NCBI GenBank assembly: GCA_022496805.1
Contig: CM040088.1
Location: forward strand, 43,489,436 to 43,553,435
Source: Pohlia nutans
Taxonomy: Eukaryota; Streptophyta; Bryopsida; Bryales; Mniaceae
Direction: 5' to 3'
Length of the DNA: 64,000 nucleotides
Of the stretch, positions 39,506 to 53,728 are shown piece by piece. Every line of letters begins with the position of its first letter. Within the stretch, counting starts at the first letter, position 1. The position numbers and the translations under genes were made by a program. The notes beneath the pieces are model-generated. The model searched no databases, had not been told where the DNA came from, and saw only the letters and a program-made list of their open reading frames with translations.

Positions 39506-40860
39506 AACATCACGAGTAGTTCTCAAAATTCACTGTGAATTCTAAAGCGTGGAACTCGTCACACCACACCATTCCAGTGGTCACTCTCACGAGTGGTTCT
39601 CAAACACCATCCCACTCGTCAATTGCCCACTGGTTCTCATACTACACTATGACTGCTATACCTGAAGATACTCCTGAACATATAAACCATTGCAGTGGTC
39701 AATTGACTTGGACGTCCTCGACACTACACTGGGAATGCAAAACCTTAGTTGGGACTCGTCAACAACACAACATTCCCATATGGAGACATCACGAGTAGTT
39801 CTCAAAATTCACTGTGAATTCTAAAGCTTGGAACTCGTCAACACCACACCATTCCAGTGGTCACCTCACGAGTGGTTCTCAAACACCATCCCACTCGTCA
39901 ATTGCCCACTGGTTCTCATACTACACTATGACTGCTATACCTGAAGATACTCCTGAACATAAAACCATTGCAGTGGTCAATTGACTTGGACGTCCTCGAA
40001 CTACACTGGGAATGCAAAACCTTAGTTGGGGACTCGTCAACAACACAACATTCCCATATGGAGACATCACGAGTAGTTCACAAATTCACTGTGAATTCTA
40101 AAGCTTGGAACTCGTCAACACCACACCATTCCAGTGGTCACCTCACGAGTGGTTCTCAAACACCATCCCACTGGTCAATTGCCCACTGGTTCTCATACTA
40201 CACTATGACTGCTATACCTGAAGATACTCCTGAACATAAAACCATTGCAGTGGTCAATTGACTTGGACGTCCTCGAACTACACTGGGAATGCAAAACCTT
40301 AGTTGGACTCGTCAACAACACAACATTCCCATATGGAGACATCACGAGTAGTTCTCAAAATTCACTGTGAATTCTAAAGCTTGGAACTCGTCAACACCAC
40401 ACCATTCCAGTGGTCACCTCACGAGTGGTTCTCAAACACCATCCCACTCGTCAATTGCCCACTGGTTTCTCATACTACACTATGACTGCTATACCTGAAG
40501 ATACTCCTGAACATAAAACCATTGCAGTGGTCAATTGACTTGGACGTCCTCGAACTACACTGGGAATGCAAAACCTTAGTTGGGGACTCGTCAACAACAC
40601 AACATTCCCATATGGAGACATCACGAGTAGTTCTCAAAATTCACTGTGAATTCTAAAGCTTGGAACTCGTCAACACCACACCATTCCAGTGGTCACCTCA
40701 CGAGTGGTTCTCAAACACCATCCCACTCGTCAATTGCCCACTGGTTCTCATACTACACTATGACTGCTATACCTGAAGATACTCCTGAACATAAAACCAT
40801 TGCAGTGGTCAATTGACTTGGACGTCCTCGAACTACACTGGAATGCAAAACCTTAGTTGG
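39506..40860. repeat. Satellite with clustered indels, likely low-quality contig edge
   Basis: About five monomers carry roughly a dozen small defects, mostly one-base length changes: near 39549, 39560, 39585, 39682, 39722, 40030, 40081, 40306, 40467, 40584 and 40841. Many are run-length errors in G, A or T. The rest of the array shows no net indel over tens of kilobases. Sequencing or consensus error at a contig end is the likely cause; array-edge decay is possible but less likely. Reading frames that open here result from these shifts. Confidence 0.85.
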
Positions 40861-40986
40861 GACTCGTCAACAACACAACATTCCCATATGGAGACATCAC
40901 GAGTAGTTCTCAAAATTCACTGTGAATTCTAAAGCTTGGAACTCGTCAACACCACACCATTCCAGTGGTCACCTCACGAGTGGTTC

Positions 40987-43900
40987 TCAAACACCATCCC
41001 ACTGGTCAATTGCCCACTGGTTCTCATACAACACTATGACTGCTATACCTGAAGATACTCCTGAACATAAAACCATTGCAGTGGTCAATTGACTTGGACG
41101 TCCTCGAACTACACTGGGAATGCAAAACCTTAGTTGGGACTCGTCAACAACACAACATTCCCATATGGAGACATCACGAGTAGTTCTCAAAATTCACTGT
41201 GAATTCTAAAGCTTGGAACTCGTCAACACCACACCATTCCAGTGGTCACCTCACGAGTGGTTCTCAAACACCATCCCACTGGTCAATTGCCCACTGGTTC
41301 TCATACAACACTATGACTGCTATACCTGAAGATACTCCTGAACATAAAACCATTGCAGTGGTCAATTGACTTGGACGTCCTCGAACTACACTGGGAATGC
41401 AAAACGTTAGTTGGGACTCGTCAACAACACAACATTCCCATATGGAGACATCACGAGTAGTTCTCAAAATTCACTGTGAATTCTAAAGCTTGGAACTCGT
41501 CAACACCACACCATTCCAGTGGTCACCTCACGAGTGGTTCTCAAACACCATCCCACTCGTCAATTGCCCACTGGTTCTCATACTACACTATGACTGCTAT
41601 ACCTGAAGATACTCCTGAACATAAAACCATTGCAGTGGTCAATTGACTTGGACGTCCTCGAACTACACTGGGAATGCAAAACCTTAGTTGGGACTCGTCA
41701 ACAACACAACATTCCCATATGGAGACATCACGAGTAGTTCTCAAAATTCACTGTGAATTCTAAAGCTTGGAACTCGTCAACACCACACCATTCCAGTGGT
41801 CACCTCACGAGTGGTTCTCAAACACCATCCCACTGGTCAATTGCCCACTGGTTCTCATACAACACTATGACTGCTATACCTGAAGATACTCCTGAACATA
41901 AAACCATTGCAGTGGTCAATTGACTTGGACGTCCTCGAACTACACTGGGAATGCAAAACCTTAGTTGGGACTCGTCAACAACACAACATTCCCATATGGA
42001 GACATCACGAGTAGTTCTCAAAATTCACTGTGAATTCTAAAGCTTGGAACTCGTCAACACCACACCATTCCAGTGGTCACCTCACGAGTGGTTCTCAAAC
42101 ACCATCCCACTCGTCAATTGCCCACTGGTTCTCATACTACACTATGACTGCTATACCTGAAGATACTCCTGAACATAAAACCATTGCAGTGGTCAATTGA
42201 CTTGGACGTCCTCGAACTACACTGGGAATGCAAAACCTTAGTTGGGACTCGTCAACAACACAACATTCCCATATGGAGACATCACGAGTAGTTCTCAAAA
42301 TTCACTGTGAATTCTAAAGCTTGGAACTCGTCAACACCACACCATTCCAGTGGTCACCTCACGAGTGGTTCTCAAACACCATCCCACTCGTCAATTGCCC
42401 ACTGGTTCTCATACTACACTATGACTGCTATACCTGAAGATACTCCTGAACATAAAACCATTGCAGTGGTCAATTGACTTGGACGTCCTCGAACTACACT
42501 GGGAATGCAAAACCTTAGTTGGGACTCGTCAACAACACAACATTCCCATATGGAGACATCACGAGTAGTTCTCAAAATTCACTGTGAATTCTAAAGCTTG
42601 GAACTCGTCAACACCACACCATTCCAGTGGTCACCTCACGAGTGGTTCTCAAACACCATCCCACTCGTCAATTGCCCACTGGTTCTCATACTACACTATG
42701 ACTGCTATACCTGAAGATACTCCTGAACATAAAACCATTGCAGTGGTCAATTGACTTGGACGTCCTCGAACTACACTGGGAATGCAAAACCTTAGTTGGG
42801 ACTCGTCAACAACACAACATTCCCATATGGAGACATCACGAGTAGTTCTCAAAATTCACTGTGAATTCTAAAGCTTGGAACTCGTCAACACCACACCATT
42901 CCAGTGGTCACCTCACGAGTGGTTCTCAAACACCATCCCACTGGTCAATTGCCCACTGGTTCTCATACAACACTATGACTGCTATACCTGAAGATACTCC
43001 TGAACATAAAACCATTGCAGTGGTCAATTGACTTGGACGTCCTCGAACTACACTGGGAATGCAAAACCTTAGTTGGGACTCGTCAACAACACAACATTCC
43101 CATATGGAGACATCACGAGTAGTTCTCAAAATTCACTGTGAATTCTAAAGCTTGGAACTCGTCAACACCACACCATTCCAGTGGTCACCTCACGAGTGGT
43201 TCTCAAACACCATCCCACTCGTCAATTGCCCACTGGTTCTCATACAACACTATGACTGCTATACCTGAAGATACTCCTGAACATAAAACCATTGCAGTGG
43301 TCAATTGACTTGGACGTCCTCGAACTACACTGGGAATGCAAAACGTTAGTTGGGACTCGTCAACAACACAACATTCCCATATGGAGACATCACGAGTAGT
43401 TCTCAAAATTCACTGTGAATTCTAAAGCTTGGAACTCGTCAACACCACACCATTCCAGTGGTCACCTCACGAGTGGTTCTCAAACACCATCCCACTCGTC
43501 AATTGCCCACTGGTTCTCATACTACACTATGACTGCTATACCTGAAGATACTCCTGAACATAAAACCATTGCAGTGGTCAATTGACTTGGACGTCCTCGA
43601 ACTACACTGGGAATGCAAAACCTTAGTTGGGACTCGTCAACAACACAACATTCCCATATGGAGACATCACGAGTAGTTCTCAAAATTCACTGTGAATTCT
43701 AAAGCTTGGAACTCGTCAACACCACACCATTCCAGTGGTCACCTCACGAGTGGTTCTCAAACACCATCCCACTGGTCAATTGCCCACTGGTTCTCATACA
43801 ACACTATGACTGCTATACCTGAAGATACTCCTGAACATAAAACCATTGCAGTGGTCAATTGACTTGGACGTCCTCGAACTACACTGGGAATGCAAAACCT

Positions 43901-44864
43901 TAGTTGGGACTCGTCAACAACACAACATTCCCATATGGAGACATCACGAGTAGTTCTCAAAATTCACTGTGAATTCTAAAGCTTGGAACTCGTCAACACC
44001 ACACCATTCCAGTGGTCACCTCACGAGTGGTTCTCAAACACCATCCCACTCGTCAATTGCCCACTGGTTCTCATACTACACTATGACTGCTATACCTGAA
44101 GATACTCCTGAACATAAAACCATTGCAGTGGTCAATTGACTTGGACGTCCTCGAACTACACTGGGAATGCAAAACCTTAGTTGGGACTCGTCAACAACAC
44201 AACATTCCCATATGGAGACATCACGAGTAGTTCTCAAAATTCACTGTGAATTCTAAAGCTTGGAACTCGTCAACACCACACCATTCCAGTGGTCACCTCA
44301 CGAGTGGTTCTCAAACACCATCCCACTCGTCAATTGCCCACTGGTTCTCATACTACACTATGACTGCTATACCTGAAGATACTCCTGAACATAAAACCAT
44401 TGCAGTGGTCAATTGACTTGGACGTCCTCGAACTACACTGGGAATGCAAAACCTTAGTTGGGACTCGTCAACAACACAACATTCCCATATGGAGACATCA
44501 CGAGTAGTTCTCAAAATTCACTGTGAATTCTAAAGCTTGGAACTCGTCAACACCACACCATTCCAGTGGTCACCTCACGAGTGGTTCTCAAACACCATCC
44601 CACTGGTCAATTGCCCACTGGTTCTCATACAACACTATGACTGCTATACCTGAAGATACTCCTGAACATAAAACCATTGCAGTGGTCAATTGACTTGGAC
44701 GTCCTCGAACTACACTGGGAATGCAAAACCTTAGTTGGGACTCGTCAACAACACAACATTCCCATATGGAGACATCACGAGTAGTTCTCAAAATTCACTG
44801 TGAATTCTAAAGCTTGGAACTCGTCAACACCACACCATTCCAGTGGTCACCTCACGAGTGGTTC
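40987..44864. repeat. 7-monomer higher-order repeat (1939 bp, two copies)
   Basis: Copies span 40987-42925 and 42926-44864. TACAAC monomers sit at positions 1, 2 and 4, and CGTTAG at position 2, in both. The second copy has CACTCG instead of CACTGG at position 2, and its seventh monomer differs, so homogenisation is incomplete. Confidence 0.6.
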
Positions 44865-45695
44865 TCAAACACCATCCCACTCGTCAATTGCCCACTGGTT
44901 CTCATACTACACTATGACTGCTATACCTGAAGATACTCCTGAACATAAAACCATTGCAGTGGTCAATTGACTTGGACGTCCTCGAACTACACTGGGAATG
45001 CAAAACCTTAGTTGGGACTCGTCAACAACACAACATTCCCATATGGAGACATCACGAGTAGTTCTCAAAATTCACTGTGAATTCTAAAGCTTGGAACTCG
45101 TCAACACCACACCATTCCAGTGGTCACCTCACGAGTGGTTCTCAAACACCATCCCACTCGTCAATTGCCCACTGGTTCTCATACTACACTATGACTGCTA
45201 TACCTGAAGATACTCCTGAACATAAAACCATTGCAGTGGTCAATTGACTTGGACGTCCTCGAACTACACTGGGAATGCAAAACCTTAGTTGGGACTCGTC
45301 AACAACACAACATTCCCATATGGAGACATCACGAGTAGTTCTCAAAATTCACTGTGAATTCTAAAGCTTGGAACTCGTCAACACCACACCATTCCAGTGG
45401 TCACCTCACGAGTGGTTCTCAAACACCATCCCACTCGTCAATTGCCCACTGGTTCTCATACTACACTATGACTGCTATACCTGAAGATACTCCTGAACAT
45501 AAAACCATTGCAGTGGTCAATTGACTTGGACGTCCTCGAACTACACTGGGAATGCAAAACCTTAGTTGGGACTCGTCAACAACACAACATTCCCATATGG
45601 AGACATCACGAGTAGTTCTCAAAATTCACTGTGAATTCTAAAGCTTGGAACTCGTCAACACCACACCATTCCAGTGGTCACCTCACGAGTGGTTC

Positions 45696-48600
45696 TCAAA
45701 CACCATCCCACTCGTCAATTGCCCACTGGTTCTCATACAACACTATGACTGCTATACCTGAAGATACTCCTGAACATAAAACCATTGCAGTGGTCAATTG
45801 ACTTGGACGTCCTCGAACTACACTGGGAATGCAAAACCTTAGTTGGGACTCGTCAACAACACAACATTCCCATATGGAGACATCACGAGTAGTTCTCAAA
45901 ATTCACTGTGAATTCTAAAGCTTGGAACTCGTCAACACCACACCATTCCAGTGGTCACCTCACGAGTGGTTCTCAAACACCATCCCACTCGTCAATTGCC
46001 CACTGGTTCTCATACTACACTATGACTGCTATACCTGAAGATACTCCTGAACATAAAACCATTGCAGTGGTCAATTGACTTGGACGTCCTCGAACTACAC
46101 TGGGAATGCAAAACCTTAGTTGGGACTCGTCAACAACACAACATTCCCATATGGAGACATCACGAGTAGTTCTCAAAATTCACTGTGAATTCTAAAGCTT
46201 GGAACTCGTCAACACCACACCATTCCAGTGGTCACCTCACGAGTGGTTCTCAAACACCATCCCACTCGTCAATTGCCCACTGGTTCTCATACAACACTAT
46301 GACTGCTATACCTGAAGATACTCCTGAACATAAAACCATTGCAGTGGTCAATTGACTTGGACGTCCTCGAACTACACTGGGAATGCAAAACCTTAGTTGG
46401 GACTCGTCAACAACACAACATTCCCATATGGAGACATCACGAGTAGTTCTCAAAATTCACTGTGAATTCTAAAGCTTGGAACTCGTCAACACCACACCAT
46501 TCCAGTGGTCACCTCACGAGTGGTTCTCAAACACCATCCCACTCGTCAATTGCCCACTGGTTCTCATACTACACTATGACTGCTATACCTGAAGATACTC
46601 CTGAACATAAAACCATTGCAGTGGTCAATTGACTTGGACGTCCTCGAACTACACTGGGAATGCAAAACCTTAGTTGGGACTCGTCAACAACACAACATTC
46701 CCATATGGAGACATCACGAGTAGTTCTCAAAATTCACTGTGAATTCTAAAGCTTGGAACTCGTCAACACCACACCATTCCAGTGGTCACCTCACGAGTGG
46801 TTCTCAAACACCATCCCACTCGTCAATTGCCCACTGGTTCTCATACTACACTATGACTGCTATACCTGAAGATACTCCTGAACATAAAACCATTGCAGTG
46901 GTCAATTGACTTGGACGTCCTCGAACTACACTGGGAATGCAAAACCTTAGTTGGGACTCGTCAACAACACAACATTCCCATATGGAGACATCACGAGTAG
47001 TTCTCAAAATTCACTGTGAATTCTAAAGCTTGGAACTCGTCAACACCACACCATTCCAGTGGTCACCTCACGAGTGGTTCTCAAACACCATCCCACTCGT
47101 CAATTGCCCACTGGTTCTCATACTACACTATGACTGCTATACCTGAAGATACTCCTGAACATAAAACCATTGCAGTGGTCAATTGACTTGGACGTCCTCG
47201 AACTACACTGGGAATGCAAAACCTTAGTTGGGACTCGTCAACAACACAACATTCCCATATGGAGACATCACGAGTAGTTCTCAAAATTCACTGTGAATTC
47301 TAAAGCTTGGAACTCGTCAACACCACACCATTCCAGTGGTCACCTCACGAGTGGTTCTCAAACACCATCCCACTCGTCAATTGCCCACTGGTTCTCATAC
47401 AACACTATGACTGCTATACCTGAAGATACTCCTGAACATAAAACCATTGCAGTGGTCAATTGACTTGGACGTCCTCGAACTACACTGGGAATGCAAAACC
47501 TTAGTTGGGACTCGTCAACAACACAACATTCCCATATGGAGACATCACGAGTAGTTCTCAAAATTCACTGTGAATTCTAAAGCTTGGAACTCGTCAACAC
47601 CACACCATTCCAGTGGTCACCTCACGAGTGGTTCTCAAACACCATCCCACTCGTCAATTGCCCACTGGTTCTCATACTACACTATGACTGCTATACCTGA
47701 AGATACTCCTGAACATAAAACCATTGCAGTGGTCAATTGACTTGGACGTCCTCGAACTACACTGGGAATGCAAAACCTTAGTTGGGACTCGTCAACAACA
47801 CAACATTCCCATATGGAGACATCACGAGTAGTTCTCAAAATTCACTGTGAATTCTAAAGCTTGGAACTCGTCAACACCACACCATTCCAGTGGTCACCTC
47901 ACGAGTGGTTCTCAAACACCATCCCACTCGTCAATTGCCCACTGGTTCTCATACAACACTATGACTGCTATACCTGAAGATACTCCTGAACATAAAACCA
48001 TTGCAGTGGTCAATTGACTTGGACGTCCTCGAACTACACTGGGAATGCAAAACCTTAGTTGGGACTCGTCAACAACACAACATTCCCATATGGAGACATC
48101 ACGAGTAGTTCTCAAAATTCACTGTGAATTCTAAAGCTTGGAACTCGTCAACACCACACCATTCCAGTGGTCACCTCACGAGTGGTTCTCAAACACCATC
48201 CCACTCGTCAATTGCCCACTGGTTCTCATACTACACTATGACTGCTATACCTGAAGATACTCCTGAACATAAAACCATTGCAGTGGTCAATTGACTTGGA
48301 CGTCCTCGAACTACACTGGGAATGCAAAACCTTAGTTGGGACTCGTCAACAACACAACATTCCCATATGGAGACATCACGAGTAGTTCTCAAAATTCACT
48401 GTGAATTCTAAAGCTTGGAACTCGTCAACACCACACCATTCCAGTGGTCACCTCACGAGTGGTTCTCAAACACCATCCCACTCGTCAATTGCCCACAAGT
48501 TCTCATACTACACTATGACTGCTATACCTGAAGATACTCCTGAACATAAAACCATTGCAGTGGTCAATTGACTTGGACGTCCTCGAACTACACTGGGAAT

Positions 48601-49019
48601 GCAAAACCTTAGTTGGGACTCGTCAACAACACAACATTCCCATATGGAGACATCACGAGTAGTTCTCAAAATTCACTGTGAATTCTAAAGCTTGGAACTC
48701 GTCAACACCACACCATTCCAGTGGTCACCTCACGAGTGGTTCTCAAACACCATCCCACTCGTCAATTGCCCACTGGTTCTCATACTACACTATGACTGCT
48801 ATACCTGAAGATACTCCTGAACATAAAACCATTGCAGTGGTCAATTGACTTGGACGTCCTCGAACTACACTGGGAATGCAAAACCTTAGTTGGGACTCGT
48901 CAACAACACAACATTCCCATATGGAGACATCACGAGTAGTTCTCAAAATTCACTGTGAATTCTAAAGCTTGGAACTCGTCAACACCACACCATTCCAGTG
49001 GTCACCTCACGAGTGGTTC
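45696..49019. repeat. 6-monomer higher-order repeat (1662 bp, two copies)
   Basis: Copies span 45696-47357 and 47358-49019. Both have TACAAC at monomers 1 and 3 and TACTAC at the others. The second copy carries the ACAAG variant in its fifth monomer (near 48497), which the first lacks. Confidence 0.5.
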
Positions 49020-49573
49020 TCAAACACCATCCCACTCGTCAATTGCCCACTGGTTCTCATACTACACTATGACTGCTATACCTGAAGATACTCCTGAACA
49101 TAAAACCATTGCAGTGGTCAATTGACTTGGACGTCCTCGAACTACACTGGGAATGCAAAACCTTAGTTGGGACTCGTCAACAACACAACATTCCCATATG
49201 GAGACATCACGAGTAGTTCTCAAAATTCACTGTGAATTCTAAAGCTTGGAACTCGTCAACACCACACCATTCCAGTGGTCACCTCACGAGTGGTTCTCAA
49301 ACACCATCCCACTCGTCAATTGCCCACTGGTTCTCATACTACACTATGACTGCTATACCTGAAGATACTCCTGAACATAAAACCATTGCAGTGGTCAATT
49401 GACTTGGACGTCCTCGAACTACACTGGGAATGCAAAACCTTAGTTGGGACTCGTCAACAACACAACATTCCCATATGGAGACATCACGAGTAGTTCTCAA
49501 AATTCACTGTGAATTCTAAAGCTTGGAACTCGTCAACACCACACCATTCCAGTGGTCACCTCACGAGTGGTTC

Positions 49574-52500
49574 TCAAACACCATCCCACTCGTCAATTGC
49601 CCACTGGTTCTCATACTACACTATGACTGCTATACCTGAAGATACTCCTGAACATAAAACCATTGCAGTGGTCAATTGACTTGGACGTCCTCGAACTACA
49701 CTGGGAATGCAAAACGTTAGTTGGGACTCGTCAACAACACAACATTCCCATATGGAGACATCACGAGTAGTTCTCAAAATTCACTGTGAATTCTAAAGCT
49801 TGGAACTCGTCAACACCACACCATTCCAGTGGTCACCTCACGAGTGGTTCTCAAACACCATCCCACTCGTCAATTGCCCACTGGTTCTCATACTACACTA
49901 TGACTGCTATACCTGAAGATACTCCTGAACATAAAACCATTGCAGTGGTCAATTGACTTGGACGTCCTCGAACTACACTGGGAATGCAAAACCTTAGTTG
50001 GGACTCGTCAACAACACAACATTCCCATATGGAGACATCACGAGTAGTTCTCAAAATTCACTGTGAATTCTAAAGCTTGGAACTCGTCAACACCACACCA
50101 TTCCAGTGGTCACCTCACGAGTGGTTCTCAAACACCATCCCACTGGTCAATTGCCCACTGGTTCTCATACAACACTATGACTGCTATACCTGAAGATACT
50201 CCTGAACATAAAACCATTGCAGTGGTCAATTGACTTGGACGTCCTCGAACTACACTGGGAATGCAAAACCTTAGTTGGGACTCGTCAACAACACAACATT
50301 CCCATATGGAGACATCACGAGTAGTTCTCAAAATTCACTGTGAATTCTAAAGCTTGGAACTCGTCAACACCACACCATTCCAGTGGTCACCTCACGAGTG
50401 GTTCTCAAACACCATCCCACTCGTCAATTGCCCACAAGTTCTCATACTACACTATGACTGCTATACCTGAAGATACTCCTGAACATAAAACCATTGCAGT
50501 GGTCAATTGACTTGGACGTCCTCGAACTACACTGGGAATGCAAAACGTTAGTTGGGACTCGTCAACAACACAACATTCCCATATGGAGACATCACGAGTA
50601 GTTCTCAAAATTCACTGTGAATTCTAAAGCTTGGAACTCGTCAACACCACACCATTCCAGTGGTCACCTCACGAGTGGTTCTCAAACACCATCCCACTCG
50701 TCAATTGCCCACAAGTTCTCATACTACACTATGACTGCTATACCTGAAGATACTCCTGAACATAAAACCATTGCAGTGGTCAATTGACTTGGACGTCCTC
50801 GAACTACACTGGGAATGCAAAACGTTAGTTGGGACTCGTCAACAACACAACATTCCCATATGGAGACATCACGAGTAGTTCTCAAAATTCACTGTGAATT
50901 CTAAAGCTTGGAACTCGTCAACACCACACCATTCCAGTGGTCACCTCACGAGTGGTTCTCAAACACCATCCCACTCGTCAATTGCCCACTGGTTCTCATA
51001 CTACACTATGACTGCTATACCTGAAGATACTCCTGAACATAAAACCATTGCAGTGGTCAATTGACTTGGACGTCCTCGAACTACACTGGGAATGCAAAAC
51101 CTTAGTTGGGACTCGTCAACAACACAACATTCCCATATGGAGACATCACGAGTAGTTCTCAAAATTCACTGTGAATTCTAAAGCTTGGAACTCGTCAACA
51201 CCACACCATTCCAGTGGTCACCTCACGAGTGGTTCTCAAACACCATCCCACTCGTCAATTGCCCACAAGTTCTCATACTACACTATGACTGCTATACCTG
51301 AAGATACTCCTGAACATAAAACCATTGCAGTGGTCAATTGACTTGGACGTCCTCGAACTACACTGGGAATGCAAAACCTTAGTTGGGACTCGTCAACAAC
51401 ACAACATTCCCATATGGAGACATCACGAGTAGTTCTCAAAATTCACTGTGAATTCTAAAGCTTGGAACTCGTCAACACCACACCATTCCAGTGGTCACCT
51501 CACGAGTGGTTCTCAAACACCATCCCACTCGTCAATTGCCCACTGGTTCTCATACTACACTATGACTGCTATACCTGAAGATACTCCTGAACATAAAACC
51601 ATTGCAGTGGTCAATTGACTTGGACGTCCTCGAACTACACTGGGAATGCAAAACCTTAGTTGGGACTCGTCAACAACACAACATTCCCATATGGAGACAT
51701 CACGAGTAGTTCTCAAAATTCACTGTGAATTCTAAAGCTTGGAACTCGTCAACACCACACCATTCCAGTGGTCACCTCACGAGTGGTTCTCAAACACCAT
51801 CCCACTCGTCAATTGCCCACTGGTTCTCATACTACACTATGACTGCTATACCTGAAGATACTCCTGAACATAAAACCATTGCAGTGGTCAATTGACTTGG
51901 ACGTCCTCGAACTACACTGGGAATGCAAAACGTTAGTTGGGACTCGTCAACAACACAACATTCCCATATGGAGACATCACGAGTAGTTCTCAAAATTCAC
52001 TGTGAATTCTAAAGCTTGGAACTCGTCAACACCACACCATTCCAGTGGTCACCTCACGAGTGGTTCTCAAACACCATCCCACTCGTCAATTGCCCACTGG
52101 TTCTCATACTACACTATGACTGCTATACCTGAAGATACTCCTGAACATAAAACCATTGCAGTGGTCAATTGACTTGGACGTCCTCGAACTACACTGGGAA
52201 TGCAAAACCTTAGTTGGGACTCGTCAACAACACAACATTCCCATATGGAGACATCACGAGTAGTTCTCAAAATTCACTGTGAATTCTAAAGCTTGGAACT
52301 CGTCAACACCACACCATTCCAGTGGTCACCTCACGAGTGGTTCTCAAACACCATCCCACTCGTCAATTTCCCACTGGTTCTCATACAACACTATGACTGC
52401 TATACCTGAAGATACTCCTGAACATAAAACCATTGCAGTGGTCAATTGACTTGGACGTCCTCGAACTACACTGGGAATGCAAAACCTTAGTTGGGACTCG

Positions 52501-53728
52501 TCAACAACACAACATTCCCATATGGAGACATCACGAGTAGTTCTCAAAATTCACTGTGAATTCTAAAGCTTGGAACTCGTCAACACCACACCATTCCAGT
52601 GGTCACCTCACGAGTGGTTCTCAAACACCATCCCACTCGTCAATTGCCCACAAGTTCTCATACTACACTATGACTGCTATACCTGAAGATACTCCTGAAC
52701 ATAAAACCATTGCAGTGGTCAATTGACTTGGACGTCCTCGAACTACACTGGGAATGCAAAACGTTAGTTGGGACTCGTCAACAACACAACATTCCCATAT
52801 GGAGACATCACGAGTAGTTCTCAAAATTCACTGTGAATTCTAAAGCTTGGAACTCGTCAACACCACACCATTCCAGTGGTCACCTCACGAGTGGTTCTCA
52901 AACACCATCCCACTCGTCAATTGCCCACAAGTTCTCATACTACACTATGACTGCTATACCTGAAGATACTCCTGAACATAAAACCATTGCAGTGGTCAAT
53001 TGACTTGGACGTCCTCGAACTACACTGGGAATGCAAAACGTTAGTTGGGACTCGTCAACAACACAACATTCCCATATGGAGACATCACGAGTAGTTCTCA
53101 AAATTCACTGTGAATTCTAAAGCTTGGAACTCGTCAACACCACACCATTCCAGTGGTCACCTCACGAGTGGTTCTCAAACACCATCCCACTCGTCAATTG
53201 CCCACTGGTTCTCATACTACACTATGACTGCTATACCTGAAGATACTCCTGAACATAAAACCATTGCAGTGGTCAATTGACTTGGACGTCCTCGAACTAC
53301 ACTGGGAATGCAAAACCTTAGTTGGGACTCGTCAACAACACAACATTCCCATATGGAGACATCACGAGTAGTTCTCAAAATTCACTGTGAATTCTAAAGC
53401 TTGGAACTCGTCAACACCACACCATTCCAGTGGTCACCTCACGAGTGGTTCTCAAACACCATCCCACTCGTCAATTGCCCACAAGTTCTCATACTACACT
53501 ATGACTGCTATACCTGAAGATACTCCTGAACATAAAACCATTGCAGTGGTCAATTGACTTGGACGTCCTCGAACTACACTGGGAATGCAAAACCTTAGTT
53601 GGGACTCGTCAACAACACAACATTCCCATATGGAGACATCACGAGTAGTTCTCAAAATTCACTGTGAATTCTAAAGCTTGGAACTCGTCAACACCACACC
53701 ATTCCAGTGGTCACCTCACGAGTGGTTC
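49574..53728. repeat. 8-monomer higher-order repeat (2216 bp, nearly two copies)
   Basis: Seven successive monomers from 49574 match seven from 51790 in their markers: CGTTAG; plain; TACAAC; ACAAG+CGTTAG; ACAAG+CGTTAG; plain; ACAAG. The shift is 2216 bp. The third unit differs: CACTGG in the first copy, and CACTCG with TCAATTTCCC in the second. The eighth monomer is replaced in the second copy by a TCAATTTCCC-type monomer at 53729. Confidence 0.65.

Noticed and set aside
39245..40261. Plus-strand frames of 87-97 codons around the N run
   Set aside because: They span the N run or arise from one-base indels at the poorly polished contig edge, and encode only shifted satellite sequence.
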